Of a stretch of 64,000 bases of DNA, positions 42,942 to 53,268 are shown in pieces (the first letter of the stretch is position 1; the number at the start of each line of letters is the position of its first letter). Location: assembly GCA_016745215.1 (NCBI GenBank), contig CP050890.1, forward strand, positions 1,984,001-2,048,000. The letters run 5' to 3'. Below the pieces are notes generated by a model. That model was not told where the DNA came from. It saw only the letters and a program-made list of their open reading frames with translations, and made no database searches. The position numbers and the translations under genes are program-made. This stretch comes from Thiohalocapsa sp. PB-PSB1 (GTDB taxonomy: Bacteria > Pseudomonadota > Gammaproteobacteria > Chromatiales > Chromatiaceae).

Positions 42942-45900
42942 TCAGGGCTTACTCAGCCATGCTTCTTTAGTAAGTCGTCCGTAGTACCAGACCATTTCAT
43001 CAACGCTCGGGAATCGATCAAGCGTTGTACGTGCATTCACACCCAAGCGATGCCGAAGCTCTGGTTCAGCGGCGAGTCGTTCAATCTGTTGCGCGAGGGA
43101 TTTGGCGTCTCCCGGAGGGAAGAACAGAGCGCTGACTTCATCCTGAACCTGTTCTTTGATACCGTACACCGGCGCCACGACCATGGCCAGCTCAAACCAC
43201 ATGGCTTCTTGCACGATGCGCGGGAAGGCTTCAATGCGGGAGGTGGAGATCATGAAATCGGCAGCGCGGAAATAGGTCTCCGCGCCTGGGCAATGGTCGA
43301 GCACCAGAATGCTGTTGCGTTGCGATGACTCCAGCCTGGCGAGGTGCTCATGGAGTGCCGTGCTGTAGTCCGAGGGGCGGTCTCCAAGGATGATCAACAA
43401 TAGCCGTTCCAGCGTATCCGTGCTCAGTAATTTGGTCGCATGGAGCAGGTCGATTTGGGATTTTCGCTCGCAAACCGTGCCCGGCAGTAGGCCGATGACT
43501 GCATCCTGAGGCAAATCCAATGCCTTACGGGCCTGATGCCTGGGAACCGATGACAGAGCGTTGAAGGCTTCGTTAGCTGTGTAGCTATTGTGATAGACGG
43601 CAAAATTGCCGTTGGTTTCCAGGTCGGCAAACACTTCTCGGGTGGCATCGGCGACGAAAACAACCCGATAGGGAAGTGCCAACGCGCGTCTGCCGCGTTG
43701 CGCGCAGGCCTCACCGTGCTCCGCCAAATGGGTGAAAGGAGGCTCGCTTTCATGAATGATCCGTAGGCTTGGGAGGCGCGCCATCGCCGCTGCCTCAATG
43801 CCCCACCAGCAGAGTACGGTGTTGGCCAAAACCACATCAATGTCATATTCGATGTACGAAGCGGCAACGCTCGCAACCGATTCCAGGCCGTTTGCATTGG
43901 ATCGAAAGACCCCATTGCTGTTTGAATGGATCAGAACCTGGCAACCCTGGGCCTCATAGGCCGCGCGCAATGGGCCATCTTTAGGGCTCAGCACCAACAC
44001 ATCGGCAATGCCAAATCTGTGAAGTCCGATACCAATATCGCTGAGCACCAGTGGTGCACCTTCGTATTCCAGATTATGTGTTACCAGAGCGATCTTCAAA
44101 CGGGGGATCGGTGTGGTGATTGTTGATACTGGTTGTGTGGCGAAATCCGTTCTTCCGAGAGCGAGGTTTGGGCTGTAATAGGGGTCGGACCAAGACGCAT
44201 ACTTGCGCACAAAGGCGGCCTCCTCGCTTAGTTTGTCGTTGCCTTGCCCGATACCACGAGAATAGCCTTCATGGTGGTACAGCACCGCATCTGCGCAGTA
44301 GACGTTGTGTAAGCCGGCCTGTGTCAGCTTAAAGCCATAGTCACAATCGTTGTAGGCTACCGCGAATAGGCCTTCATCGAACATCCCATAGTGAATGAAG
44401 GTGGAGCGAGGCGTTAGTAGGCAAGCCGCGGTCTGTGCAGCACTGTCGCGATTCAAGTAAAGGTAATCCTGATAACCCCCTTTGTCTCCCGGCTCGCATT
44501 TTAATGACGGAGCTGGCAATACGTTGTAAAGGAGTCTATGGGTGATGCCCGCGTGTTGAACCCTATTGTTAGGAAACAGGAGCCGTGCTCCAACCGAACC
44601 AACAGCAGGCAGTTGCTGCCAGCCGACCATTTGGCTCAGCCAGCGTGGCTCGATCACCTCAGTGTCGTTGTTAAGGAAGAGCAAATACTCCTCACCTTGG
44701 GTTTGCTCGGTGGCGCGATTGTTCACATAGGAGTATGAGAATTCGTCGGCCGGGTTGCTGATGCGAAGAATCTGTACTCCTTGGGTTGCGAGGGATTCAA
44801 AATAGGCGAGAGAGCCGGGATCATCGCTTTCGTTGTCGACCAGATAGATCTGGTAATTCTGGTAAGTTGTTGTCCGAATGGAATCAATGCAGCGCTTAAC
44901 CAGTTGGTGTTGGTTCTTGGTCGGGATGATTATAGCCACCCGGGGCCCCTGGTCCGGAAACCGGGGTTGACAAACCAAGCGGTTATGTTCGATTGCCCAG
45001 GCGGGGGTTTCGATTCGAGCATTCGAGCCAAGCTTATTGAAGGTATGCTGCATCACGCGGCACATCTCGTTTTGTGCCTGGCCCAACTCGGCGGCATAGC
45101 GCTCCATAGAGCGGTGGGCTAGTATTCGAGGTATGCGTTCGATGCGATCGGTCTTGGTCGCAACATGCAATGCCAGTTCCCAAAGCCATCCGCTTGTTGT
45201 TGTGCAGCTGCTTTTCAGACCGTCGAGTAGGGCTTTGCGTACAGTATAAACGCCGCCAAAATAATCGGTGGAAAGCAACAATTCCCTGGACCATTCAGGT
45301 TTGAAATGCGGCTGCTGCAAACGGTCGTCCGCACGATGCCAATCGTCGTCTACCAGGATAATGTCTGCTCGTGGACGAGCCTTGATTCGGGCAATGATCT
45401 CCGCTGAAAATTCCTCGTTCAGCATGGTGTATCCATCTGTCAGCACGACCCAGGGTTCCGCGAAGGAGTGCATGAGGTGCGTTACCTCGGACCATGATGC
45501 GACAGCCCTGACTTCGGCTGGAATGGACCCAAGCATCTGCAATAATGCTTGATCGTCCTTGTTGCCAAAGCACAGGATAGTCACCGCAAGCCCGGAGAAG
45601 TGTTGTGCAGCGATACTTCTCAAGGACGCCTCGGCGCGGTCATCCAGATAAGTTAGGGGCAATACTAGACGCAGATGTGATGCATCCGCCATGGGCACAA
45701 GCCAACCATCCGAATCAAACGCCTGCCGATAAAGATCACTGCACCAACTTGGCAGAATGTCAGTACCGTTAAACTCATCGATGAAGGCATTCGTTATCTG
45801 GCTTGCATCGGCATTGGGTGGCAAGGGTAAGGATGAGACAGAAGCGATGAGATTTGGAGAGGCGCCAGATAAAACTGCTGCCGCCTCTTGCCAGACGATG

Positions 45901-46535
45901 GCTTGTTTCAGGGCATTCAGTGTCAACGCATCGGGATGGCAGATAGCTGCCATCTTGCGGACGTCGCCGCCAAAGCGATCTTCAAACACGGCGTCCGCAA
46001 GTCCGATACAGTCTTCAGCGGCTGGCGCGGTAAAGAACTGGTGCAGTGGTGTCGAGCAATGCTGCGCGTTGAAGCGAAGGCTGAGGAAATCGTCCTGATG
46101 ACGCTCGACAAAGTCTTGAACGCAATCCACCGCACCGTGGTGGATTGCGGCCAATGTGCGGCGTACCGATGGATCGAACAGATTGTCGTCCAATGTCCAA
46201 CAGAAAATGCCATCGACATTTGGCTGAATGTCAAGCGCAGAGCCATGGGAGGCGGAAAAAAACATTTCCCACGCCTGTACATGTTCAAACAGCCAATGAT
46301 CTGCCATGGGCACACCATCGGCAAGCCATCCCTCGCAAATCAGGCCTGCGGTTTTCAGGTTCTCGATGCGCTCGGAAGTGATTGCGTAGAAGCCTTTCAG
46401 AGGTTGGCCAACCAAGCGTCTCAGAACTCCTTGGGCACTGCCAGCATAGCCGATGTCGACGAGCGCGGCACTTGCATAGGAACGGAAATTAGATAACTTG
46501 TGCAGCTCATCAGAAGGGAGAAGGTATAGTATCAT
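42942..46535 (-). pseudogene. Giant glycosyltransferase, C-terminal half (split by ISAzo13 element)
   Basis: Codons from 46493 downward are original; the ATG at 46535 and the first 14 residues lie in the inserted element and give at best a chance start. Order: the end of a HAD-associated domain (SYASAALVDIGYAGSAQGVL), a degenerate region with GT2-like DIILVDDDWHRADD, a clear GT2 module from about residue 533 (VAIIIPTKNQHQLVKRC, YLVDNESDDPGS, LLFLNNDTEVIEPRWLSQ), and a GT4-like module from about 813 (LKIALVTHNLEYEGAPLVLS, VIGLLPGTVCERKSQIDLLH, SRIEAFPRIVQEAMWFELAM). It would extend or modify a cell-surface polysaccharide. The first half is at 47837-52204. Confidence 0.85.
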
Positions 46536-47839
46536 TTTAGCCTCTGCAACCAAGCCAAACTTCTGGAGACCTAAATGGAGCGTTATTCCCCCCAAGTAGA
46601 GGAATCGATGCGTCGTTTCTATATGGGCCTGAATGAGAAAGATCGCCGTCTGTATGCAGGCTTAGAAGCCTTGAAGTATGGTCGCGGTGGTCGCGTGTAT
46701 ATTGCGGAGGTACTGGGTTGCAGCCGAAACACCGTAAGCAAAGGCGCGCGCGAGATGAGCGGTTTATCTGAGCGCGAGGTACACGAGCAGCTTCGCGGGG
46801 ACAAAGTCGGGACCAAGCCCCGGGTGCGCAAACCTGGTGGTGGTCGTCGCCCCTATGAGCAGACGTGGGGGCCATCGTTGGACGAGAAGTTCCTGGCGGT
46901 TCTACGCCATCATACCGCGGGCGATCCGATGGATGAAAAGGTCCGCTGGACGAACCTCACCCTGGGTGAGATTGTCGCGGCATTGCGAGAAGATCATCAG
47001 ATCCAGATCAGCCAATGGGTCGTGCGCAAGCTGTTAAAAAAACATGGCTACCGTCGCCGCAAAGCGCAGAAGAAAACGACCATGAAGGACGAGATCAAAC
47101 ACCGCGATGCCCAATTTGAGAAGATCACGCAACTCAAAGCCGCCGATCAGGCCGCGGGCAATCCGATCGTCAGCATGGATACCAAGAAGAAAGAAAATCT
47201 TGGCAATTTTTACCGTGACGGGCAGTTGTATACCTTAGAAGCCCTGCACACCTACGACCATGATTTCAACAGCTTTGCTGAAGGGGTCATCATTCCGCAT
47301 AGCTTCTATGACATCAAGCATAATGTCGGCTACATCCAACTCGGGAATAGCCACGATACCAGTGAATTTGCCTGCGACAGTTTTCGGCATTGGTGGTGTA
47401 ACCACGGTCGCCTACACTATCCCAGCGCTACCTCCATCCTGGTGCTGTGCGATGGGGGCGGGAGTAACAGTTCCCGTCACTACCTCTTTAAACAGGACTT
47501 GCAGAGCCTCGCCGATGAGCTTGGGATCGAAATTCGCATTGCTCATTATCCGCCCTACTGTTCTAAGTACAATCCCATCGAACACCGTCTCTTTCCCCAT
47601 GTGACCCGTGCCTGCCAAGGCGTGATTTTCACCAGTACCGAGTTGGTCAAGGAACTCATGGAAAACACCCACACTTCAACGGGACTCAAGGCGTTCGTTC
47701 ATGTCATCGATAAGGTCTATGAAACGGGGCGAAAAGTGGCGGCAGATTTCAAGCAAAACATGCGCATCCTCTTTGATACGTTTTTGCCAGCATGGAATTA
47801 TCGCGCCGTTCCTGCTGCTTCTCAGGAGTGCACAAGTTA
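46494..47839 (+). mobile_element. ISAzo13-family insertion sequence
   Basis: About 1,346 bp with inverted ends TAACTTGTGCA(G/C). No clear target duplication is seen. Removing exactly this span joins the two halves of the glycosyltransferase in frame (GAA ATT TAT | TCT AAT TTC). The right end supplies the stop codon of the upstream half. Confidence 0.85.
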
Positions 47840-47840
47840 A
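46575..47840 (+). CDS. ISAzo13-family transposase
   Basis: 421 residues. An N-terminal helix-turn-helix stretch (EVLGCSRNTVSKGAREMSG) and the linker RKPGGGRRPYEQTW precede the catalytic core: IVSMDTKKKENLGNF (first Asp), ILVLCDGGGSNSSRHYLF (second Asp) and SKYNPIEHRLFP (Glu). The motif set and length fit ISAzo13. No frameshift is visible; likely a functional enzyme. The last base of the stop codon lies just outside the predicted element end. Confidence 0.92.
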   Translation: MERYSPQVEESMRRFYMGLNEKDRRLYAGLEALKYGRGGRVYIAEVLGCSRNTVSKGAREMSGLSEREVHEQLRGDKVGTKPRVRKPGGGRRPYEQTWGPSLDEKFLAVLRHHTAGDPMDEKVRWTNLTLGEIVAALREDHQIQISQWVVRKLLKKHGYRRRKAQKKTTMKDEIKHRDAQFEKITQLKAADQAAGNPIVSMDTKKKENLGNFYRDGQLYTLEALHTYDHDFNSFAEGVIIPHSFYDIKHNVGYIQLGNSHDTSEFACDSFRHWWCNHGRLHYPSATSILVLCDGGGSNSSRHYLFKQDLQSLADELGIEIRIAHYPPYCSKYNPIEHRLFPHVTRACQGVIFTSTELVKELMENTHTSTGLKAFVHVIDKVYETGRKVAADFKQNMRILFDTFLPAWNYRAVPAASQECTS

Positions 47841-50800
47841 TAAATTTCTATTCCATAGTGAATCGGTAGCGAGTTGAGATAAGCCGCATAGCGTTCAGCG
47901 CGCTCGCTGGATAGGGCGATCAATTGCTCGGCGATGCTGTCCAGAAAAGCGAACTTGCGTGGATCAGACTCCGTGAGTAGTTCATCCGGTCCTGCAAGCT
48001 GGTGCCTAGAATAGCTTGCCAGAGGTAAAGATCGAATTTGTTGCTCGTCAAATCCAAATCGATGACGTAGTAAGGCACTGATGGACATCGGTCGATGAGG
48101 AACCGATGCCGTATCCCGAATCCTATCGATTGAATCGATACCTGCCGCGCCGCAGAGTGCTCGTGATGCTGCAATGTAGTGTGACTGAGGGAGTGGCTCG
48201 GAGGAGCGCGAAGCCACGATGTCGTATGCGGCCTTCATGATATAGCCGTCGCGTGCCAGAAAACACAGATGACGTACATGATGGCGTGCCGCGAAGTCCA
48301 ACAACCCGGCGGTAAACCCAACCAACATTGGACCCAAGGTGGCATAGCCAAGCAGATAAGGATTCCCCAGATAAGCGGCCGAACTGTTCGACTGTTGTCC
48401 AATCATCGCAAGGCGATTGGCGACCAGACCCTGCAGCAGACGCATCGAGGGATCTTTTATGGATGTCTCGGGCCATGCCGCAGCCCTCGCGGCATGCGCA
48501 CGAAATAGGTCCACGCTGCGCTCGACTTGCAGTGTTTTGAAGCCAAGCCGTTTCGGCACCGAGACATCGCTATGGTGGTTGTCACCGATGTGCAACACGG
48601 AACTAGGCGAGGAGCCGGTTTGCTGTTGCCACAGCTGGAACAGGGTGCCGAAGTGTTTGGTTGCATTGACATGACTTGACACGAATAGAGCGTCATGCCG
48701 GTCGTATCCTGTTTTCTCCAGAACGGATTCCACAAAAGAGCGAGGAAGGTAGGTGTCGGTGAGGATCGAGATGTGTTTGCCATTATCAGCAGCGCGATCA
48801 TACAGCCAGCGTCCGGAGGGCTTGACCTGGATCAGAGCTTCCTCGATCTCCAGCTCCCGGCTACGCAGCAGGGCAGTTTCGCTATCGGTCAAACCAGCCT
48901 CGGCGGCCAGCTCGGCGAAGATCGCCTCCAACGTGACCTCCTCTCCGGCTGCATTCTCGCGCGCGCGTGTCTCTGCCATGATACGTGCTTTGGCATAAAA
49001 CCTGGCCCCGCCAAACTGTCCTGGCGCACTCATGCCGACTAACTGAAACACGTCCGTGGGTTGCGTTGCCGCACGTTCGACCAGGGTATCGAAGAGGTCG
49101 AAGGTGACCTGCTCGACCTGCGGCAACCATGCATCGAGATCAGCGGCAGGATGCAGGCTACCGCAAGTGGTGTGTGGCGATAGGCCCGCCCCCAAAACCA
49201 GGGATCGGATACGGTTGGCACCAAGCGGATTGGCCTTTAACCAGCGTGCATATGCCGGATCAACGGCCTTGCTTGGCTGCTCATTGCCGATTGTCTCTGG
49301 AATGATCTGCGTAAATCCCCCTGTCGATTGCAAGGTCTGTGTATTACGAAGAAAATGTACCAAAGGATTGTGTATCGACCAGTCGACAGCAGGATGCTCT
49401 GCCTGGTATTCATCAGGATCGAAATCTGGATGGGGCGGGTACGCTTCGCTCGCACCAAAAAGGACATAATGGACGAGCGGGTTGAAGCCGGCGTTGACCA
49501 CGTCGATGTTTGACGCCGCGTACCAATCAGTGTCGAACATGGGATTTGGATCTCTGCCCTCGGATGCGCCATAGGCGAGATAATGATAGAGTGGATTGAT
49601 ATTGGTGTGAAAAACATCGGGATTGCGGTCAAGATACCAACTTGACATGAACAATGGATGCGGATCGCAATCGTCGAAAGCACCTAATTCAAAATAATGT
49701 CCAAGCGGTTCTATATCCGATTGAGCAACGACAGGATTCTCTGCCAGATACCAGTTGATATCGAAGAGCGGATGGGGTGATAGACCTAGTCTCCAGCCAG
49801 TGGTCAAATAATGTAGTAACGGTGTATCGGATGTCTCTTGGACCTCTAGATGACTCGAGACATACCAATTGGCATCGAATAAAGGATTCGGGTCAAGGTT
49901 GCGCTCCATTGCATTATCGATATAGTGCAATAACGGGTTCTGGTCTGCTTGTAATTCGTCGTTATAGCGTTTTTGATACCATGAGGTATGGAATAGAGGG
50001 CAAGGATAATAGCCTCGTCTCCAACCGATCAAACACCAGTGAAAGACAGGCAAGCAGCCGCTCAGGACGGCATCGGGATAATGCTCGATATACCATTGTT
50101 CGTCAAATAGACCTGAAGCCAGGATCTTGCGCGCTTGGCTGCGTAGGCGCAGTCGTGCGGGTAGTTTCAAGCAGAGCGCCCACCACAGCGCTTTTTGAGC
50201 CGCCATGATGGCTCGTGTCAGGCGTGGAAGCTTGCACCCCAGAGCGTGCAATCGAGAGGTGATTGGCCAGATTGCCGCGCTGTGCAGTTGACTCAGTCCG
50301 CGTGAATACCGAGAAACCCGATTCTCAGCGACCAGCAGCTGTTGTCGATATAGATTGATGCGCCATTCCAGCGGGCGTAAAGAGTCGATTTCCTGTTTTG
50401 CCGTTCTGAGATCGATATCGAGCGCATCAATGCGCTTGTTCAGTTCCACAGACAGGCGCTTGTTGGTGGAGTATGCCGTGGTGACATTGGCCAGTTCCTG
50501 TTGCAATCGAGCGATTTCTTCAATGCTAGCCTGATAGCTCGCGTCGCGTTCCCTCGCTTCCGCTTCCAAGACGTTGACGCGTTGCAACTGGAGTCTGTGA
50601 TCTTGCGCCGACTCGGCCAACTCATCTTCGAGTTTGGTAATTCTATCGGTCTGCGCTTGCACTTGCTCTTGTGTTTGTTGAGCTTGTTCTTGAATTCGTA
50701 ATTTTTGATAATTGATAAAATCAATGACTTGGCTTTCACTCCAGAGTTTTCGCCACTTTCCGAACAGTGCCCTGGTGCCTGAAGCAATTTCCGGATCATC

Positions 50801-52204
50801 GCCACGCAAGCCAAATCCACTGCTTGATGAGATGCGATAGACTGCCGTAATGCAATCAACGTGGATAAATGGCGTTAATTGGCTGAGCTGCATCCAGAAG
50901 TCCCAGTCCTCATAAACATGAAGTTGTTCGTCGAAACGTAATTGTGGTCCAAGCAGATTGCGGTCGAACATGACCGCATGCATAGGAAGATAATTCTCGA
51001 TGAGTAAGCGAACCGGGTCAAAGCGCTCATTGAAAATATGGATAATCTCCCAGTCGCCCGCGGCATTTTGTTCGCGGCATTCGACTCCGACATAGGCTGC
51101 GCGAGCGGGTTGTTCCGGCTGTAAGGCGGAGACCAACGAATGTACATGCTTCGGATACAGCCAATCGTCATCGTCGAGGAAGCAGACATAATCACCTAGA
51201 GCTGCATCAAGCCCAGTATTGGCGGCAGCACTCCGATTGAGGTGATAACCGGTCGAGACCACCTTGAGGGGAAATGCGCCGCAACGCTCACCAATATGTG
51301 GAAGTCCAGTGCCCGCCACATCGACTAGCAAAACTTCAATATGAGTGTAAGTTTGTGCCGCGATGGATGCGAGTGCGTCAGAAAGTTCGGGGCGATTGGT
51401 CGTACGGATAACGATCGAAACCAATGGATCGACTGACTGGCAGCCAATCAAGTCGGGAAAGGTACGTTCATGAAGGTATGAGATAGGCTCAACGTTATCA
51501 GCTGGAGAGATGAGCTCCATTAGCATGACATGCGAGCCAATCGCGATTTGCCGCGATGCCGAGTGATCTACAGGCGGGCCATTCTCGGAAACAAACGAAT
51601 TTGTGATCCGGCTTCCTTCAGATGTCGGAAAGCAAAGCAACCGGAGGCGATAGCCTCTTTGCGAGCACATCTGGAATGCATCAGCCTCTGCTTCGACAAA
51701 GTAGTATCCAAGTAAAAACGAGCCATCTGAGCGCCGATTAGACTCCAACGCAGTGAGTCCCAGTATGAATCGTAAGGGATTTTGCTCGGTGATGGAGGGT
51801 GCGAGTACTAAACTTGCATTTGTGCTGTCAATGAGTTGCTTTAGACAATGGATGGTGTTTTCGGTGTAACCGAGAGCAGTTGGTTCCAAGCTCCAATGCA
51901 GTATCTGAATAGCGTGAGAGAGTTCATTTCCGGCTGGAATGAGGTTTCCGGTTGGGCTCAGGACAACAGGTCTATCCGCAACACTGGGTTGATCGCAGAC
52001 CTCTGTTGCAGTAACGATATAGACCCTGCGAGCCTGTCGTGCGAAAAGCTGGAGGGCGCTGGTGCAACTGACGGTGACATCGTCAAGCGTATGCGCCAAA
52101 ATCAAAACGGCACCATGAGAATACATGCTGGCCAGAACCATTTCCGCATCTTCCGCGGTTAAATGAGTCAAATCTCTGATTGACGATGAACGAGACTGAG
52201 ACAT
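47837..52204 (-). CDS. Giant glycosyltransferase, N-terminal half (PIG-L-like, GT2, coiled coil, WY repeats, HAD)
   Basis: 1,455 residues, truncated by ISAzo13 at IHYGIEIY. Order: residues about 30-240 PIG-L-deacetylase-like (LILAHTLDDVTVSCTSAL in place of the usual HPDDE); 260-500 GT2 (VSIVIRTTNRPELSDALASI, YVCFLDDDDWLYPKHVHSL); 505-650 coiled coil rich in Gln/Glu; 700-960 six to seven repeats of about 40 residues of the form PLFD-x-x-WY...NPL-x-HY; about 1036 to the end HAD-like (VTFDLFDTLVERAA, HISILTDTYLPRSFVE). A cytoplasmic surface-polysaccharide enzyme is likely. The C-terminal half is at 42942-46493. Without it the HAD-associated domain is incomplete, though the GT2 part could still fold. 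Confidence 0.85.
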   Translation of the reverse strand: MSQSRSSSIRDLTHLTAEDAEMVLASMYSHGAVLILAHTLDDVTVSCTSALQLFARQARRVYIVTATEVCDQPSVADRPVVLSPTGNLIPAGNELSHAIQILHWSLEPTALGYTENTIHCLKQLIDSTNASLVLAPSITEQNPLRFILGLTALESNRRSDGSFLLGYYFVEAEADAFQMCSQRGYRLRLLCFPTSEGSRITNSFVSENGPPVDHSASRQIAIGSHVMLMELISPADNVEPISYLHERTFPDLIGCQSVDPLVSIVIRTTNRPELSDALASIAAQTYTHIEVLLVDVAGTGLPHIGERCGAFPLKVVSTGYHLNRSAAANTGLDAALGDYVCFLDDDDWLYPKHVHSLVSALQPEQPARAAYVGVECREQNAAGDWEIIHIFNERFDPVRLLIENYLPMHAVMFDRNLLGPQLRFDEQLHVYEDWDFWMQLSQLTPFIHVDCITAVYRISSSSGFGLRGDDPEIASGTRALFGKWRKLWSESQVIDFINYQKLRIQEQAQQTQEQVQAQTDRITKLEDELAESAQDHRLQLQRVNVLEAEARERDASYQASIEEIARLQQELANVTTAYSTNKRLSVELNKRIDALDIDLRTAKQEIDSLRPLEWRINLYRQQLLVAENRVSRYSRGLSQLHSAAIWPITSRLHALGCKLPRLTRAIMAAQKALWWALCLKLPARLRLRSQARKILASGLFDEQWYIEHYPDAVLSGCLPVFHWCLIGWRRGYYPCPLFHTSWYQKRYNDELQADQNPLLHYIDNAMERNLDPNPLFDANWYVSSHLEVQETSDTPLLHYLTTGWRLGLSPHPLFDINWYLAENPVVAQSDIEPLGHYFELGAFDDCDPHPLFMSSWYLDRNPDVFHTNINPLYHYLAYGASEGRDPNPMFDTDWYAASNIDVVNAGFNPLVHYVLFGASEAYPPHPDFDPDEYQAEHPAVDWSIHNPLVHFLRNTQTLQSTGGFTQIIPETIGNEQPSKAVDPAYARWLKANPLGANRIRSLVLGAGLSPHTTCGSLHPAADLDAWLPQVEQVTFDLFDTLVERAATQPTDVFQLVGMSAPGQFGGARFYAKARIMAETRARENAAGEEVTLEAIFAELAAEAGLTDSETALLRSRELEIEEALIQVKPSGRWLYDRAADNGKHISILTDTYLPRSFVESVLEKTGYDRHDALFVSSHVNATKHFGTLFQLWQQQTGSSPSSVLHIGDNHHSDVSVPKRLGFKTLQVERSVDLFRAHAARAAAWPETSIKDPSMRLLQGLVANRLAMIGQQSNSSAAYLGNPYLLGYATLGPMLVGFTAGLLDFAARHHVRHLCFLARDGYIMKAAYDIVASRSSEPLPQSHYIAASRALCGAAGIDSIDRIRDTASVPHRPMSISALLRHRFGFDEQQIRSLPLASYSRHQLAGPDELLTESDPRKFAFLDSIAEQLIALSSERAERYAAYLNSLPIHYGIEIY

Positions 52205-52328
52205 ATTGATTGCTGGTGAATGGGGTTACAGTAAAAAATTCGATCCTGGTCGGACACTGAAGACTCAGGGGTATATTAAGCCCTGGTTCCACTGTTGCAC
52301 GGCTTTTCTATTGGATCGTGCAAATTGC

Positions 52329-52462
52329 GGCCTTGTTCATAAGCTCGGCCAAGATTTAAGAGTTAACCTCGAACGCCACAGTATTTTAACTTTCAAACCA
52401 AAACTTTACGGGAAAGTACCACGCGCCCGCTCGTCACTTGGTCGGAGTTTATGAATAAGGCC
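52329..52462. mobile_element. Family E MITE-like element, copy 1
   Basis: GGCCTTGTTCATAAGCTCGG ... TTATGAATAAGGCC, about 134 bp, sharing the middle ACAGTATTTTAACTT and CCCGCTCGTCACTT with copy 2. It adjoins a glycosyltransferase fragment and may have interrupted it. No clear target duplication. Confidence 0.75.
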
Positions 52463-52584
52463 GCATCCGGGGAAGCATCATCAATGATAATGGCCTCCCA
52501 GTCTTGGAGTGTCTGAGCTAAAAGACTATTGATCGCCGAAACAATGTAATCTTGATGATGATACGCGGGTATAACGACACTGAA
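52463..52584 (-). pseudogene. N-terminal fragment of a GT2 glycosyltransferase
   Basis: About 40 residues, FSVVIPAYHHQDYIVSAINS ... TLQDWEAIIIDDASPD, the nucleotide-binding start of a GT-A glycosyltransferase. An in-frame TAG precedes it and it ends at family E copy 1. It is a relic of another glycosyltransferase next to the giant gene. Confidence 0.75.
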
Positions 52585-52618
52585 CTAATGTGGGTGAAGA
52601 AGAGTGAAGGCTTGACAT

Positions 52619-52750
52619 GCCTTGTTCATAAGCTCGGTCAAGACTTGAGGGTTAACCTCAAACGCCACAGTATTTTAACTTGAAAACCAAAACTTTACGG
52701 AAAAGCCCCACACACCCGCTCGTCACTTTGTCGGAGTTATGAACAAGGCC
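52619..52750. mobile_element. Family E MITE-like element, copy 2 (132 bp)
   Basis: Ends GCCTTGTTCATAAG / TTATGAACAAGGCC. Flanked by perfect 9-bp direct repeats GCTTGACAT (52610-52618 and 52751-52759). From here to 53268 I find no gene; the DNA is of average composition with no clear ORF. Confidence 0.9.
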
Positions 52751-53268
52751 GCTTGACATTTGATCGGGCAAGGCTTATTTCCCTAGAGCCAACCCCGCTG
52801 TTGAGTCTCGGCGACAGCGGGAGGTAACATCAATCAGTTAATCAGAATGCAAAGGTGGGATTTGAAGGCAGCAAAAAGCGAAGCTGTTCATTTTATTGTC
52901 AGAAAACGATTTGGCACGAATTTATATTGACCCAATGTAGATGCTGAATCGGCTCAATCTCCCGGGTAGACGAAATCTCTCGTGCCGATTCACCCTGTAT
53001 TCGCGGAAGTATGGACAGCGTAGACGGCGTATTCATTTCCAGTCAACGACTTACGCGCACCGCGCAGTATACCTTGCCAAGTTGATTATATCATCTTATT
53101 TATCCGGGATAGAGGATTGAAAATCCAGCCAATCCTGCAAGCCTGAGGATGCCCTGTTCAGAAACCGGCGGTCGCGGAATGTTCGCTCGACACGCGACGG
53201 CGTGGCTGATGAAGAGCACGAACGTTGAACAGGTGCAAGGGCGCGTTCCTAGGCGCTGAGACGAAAGA

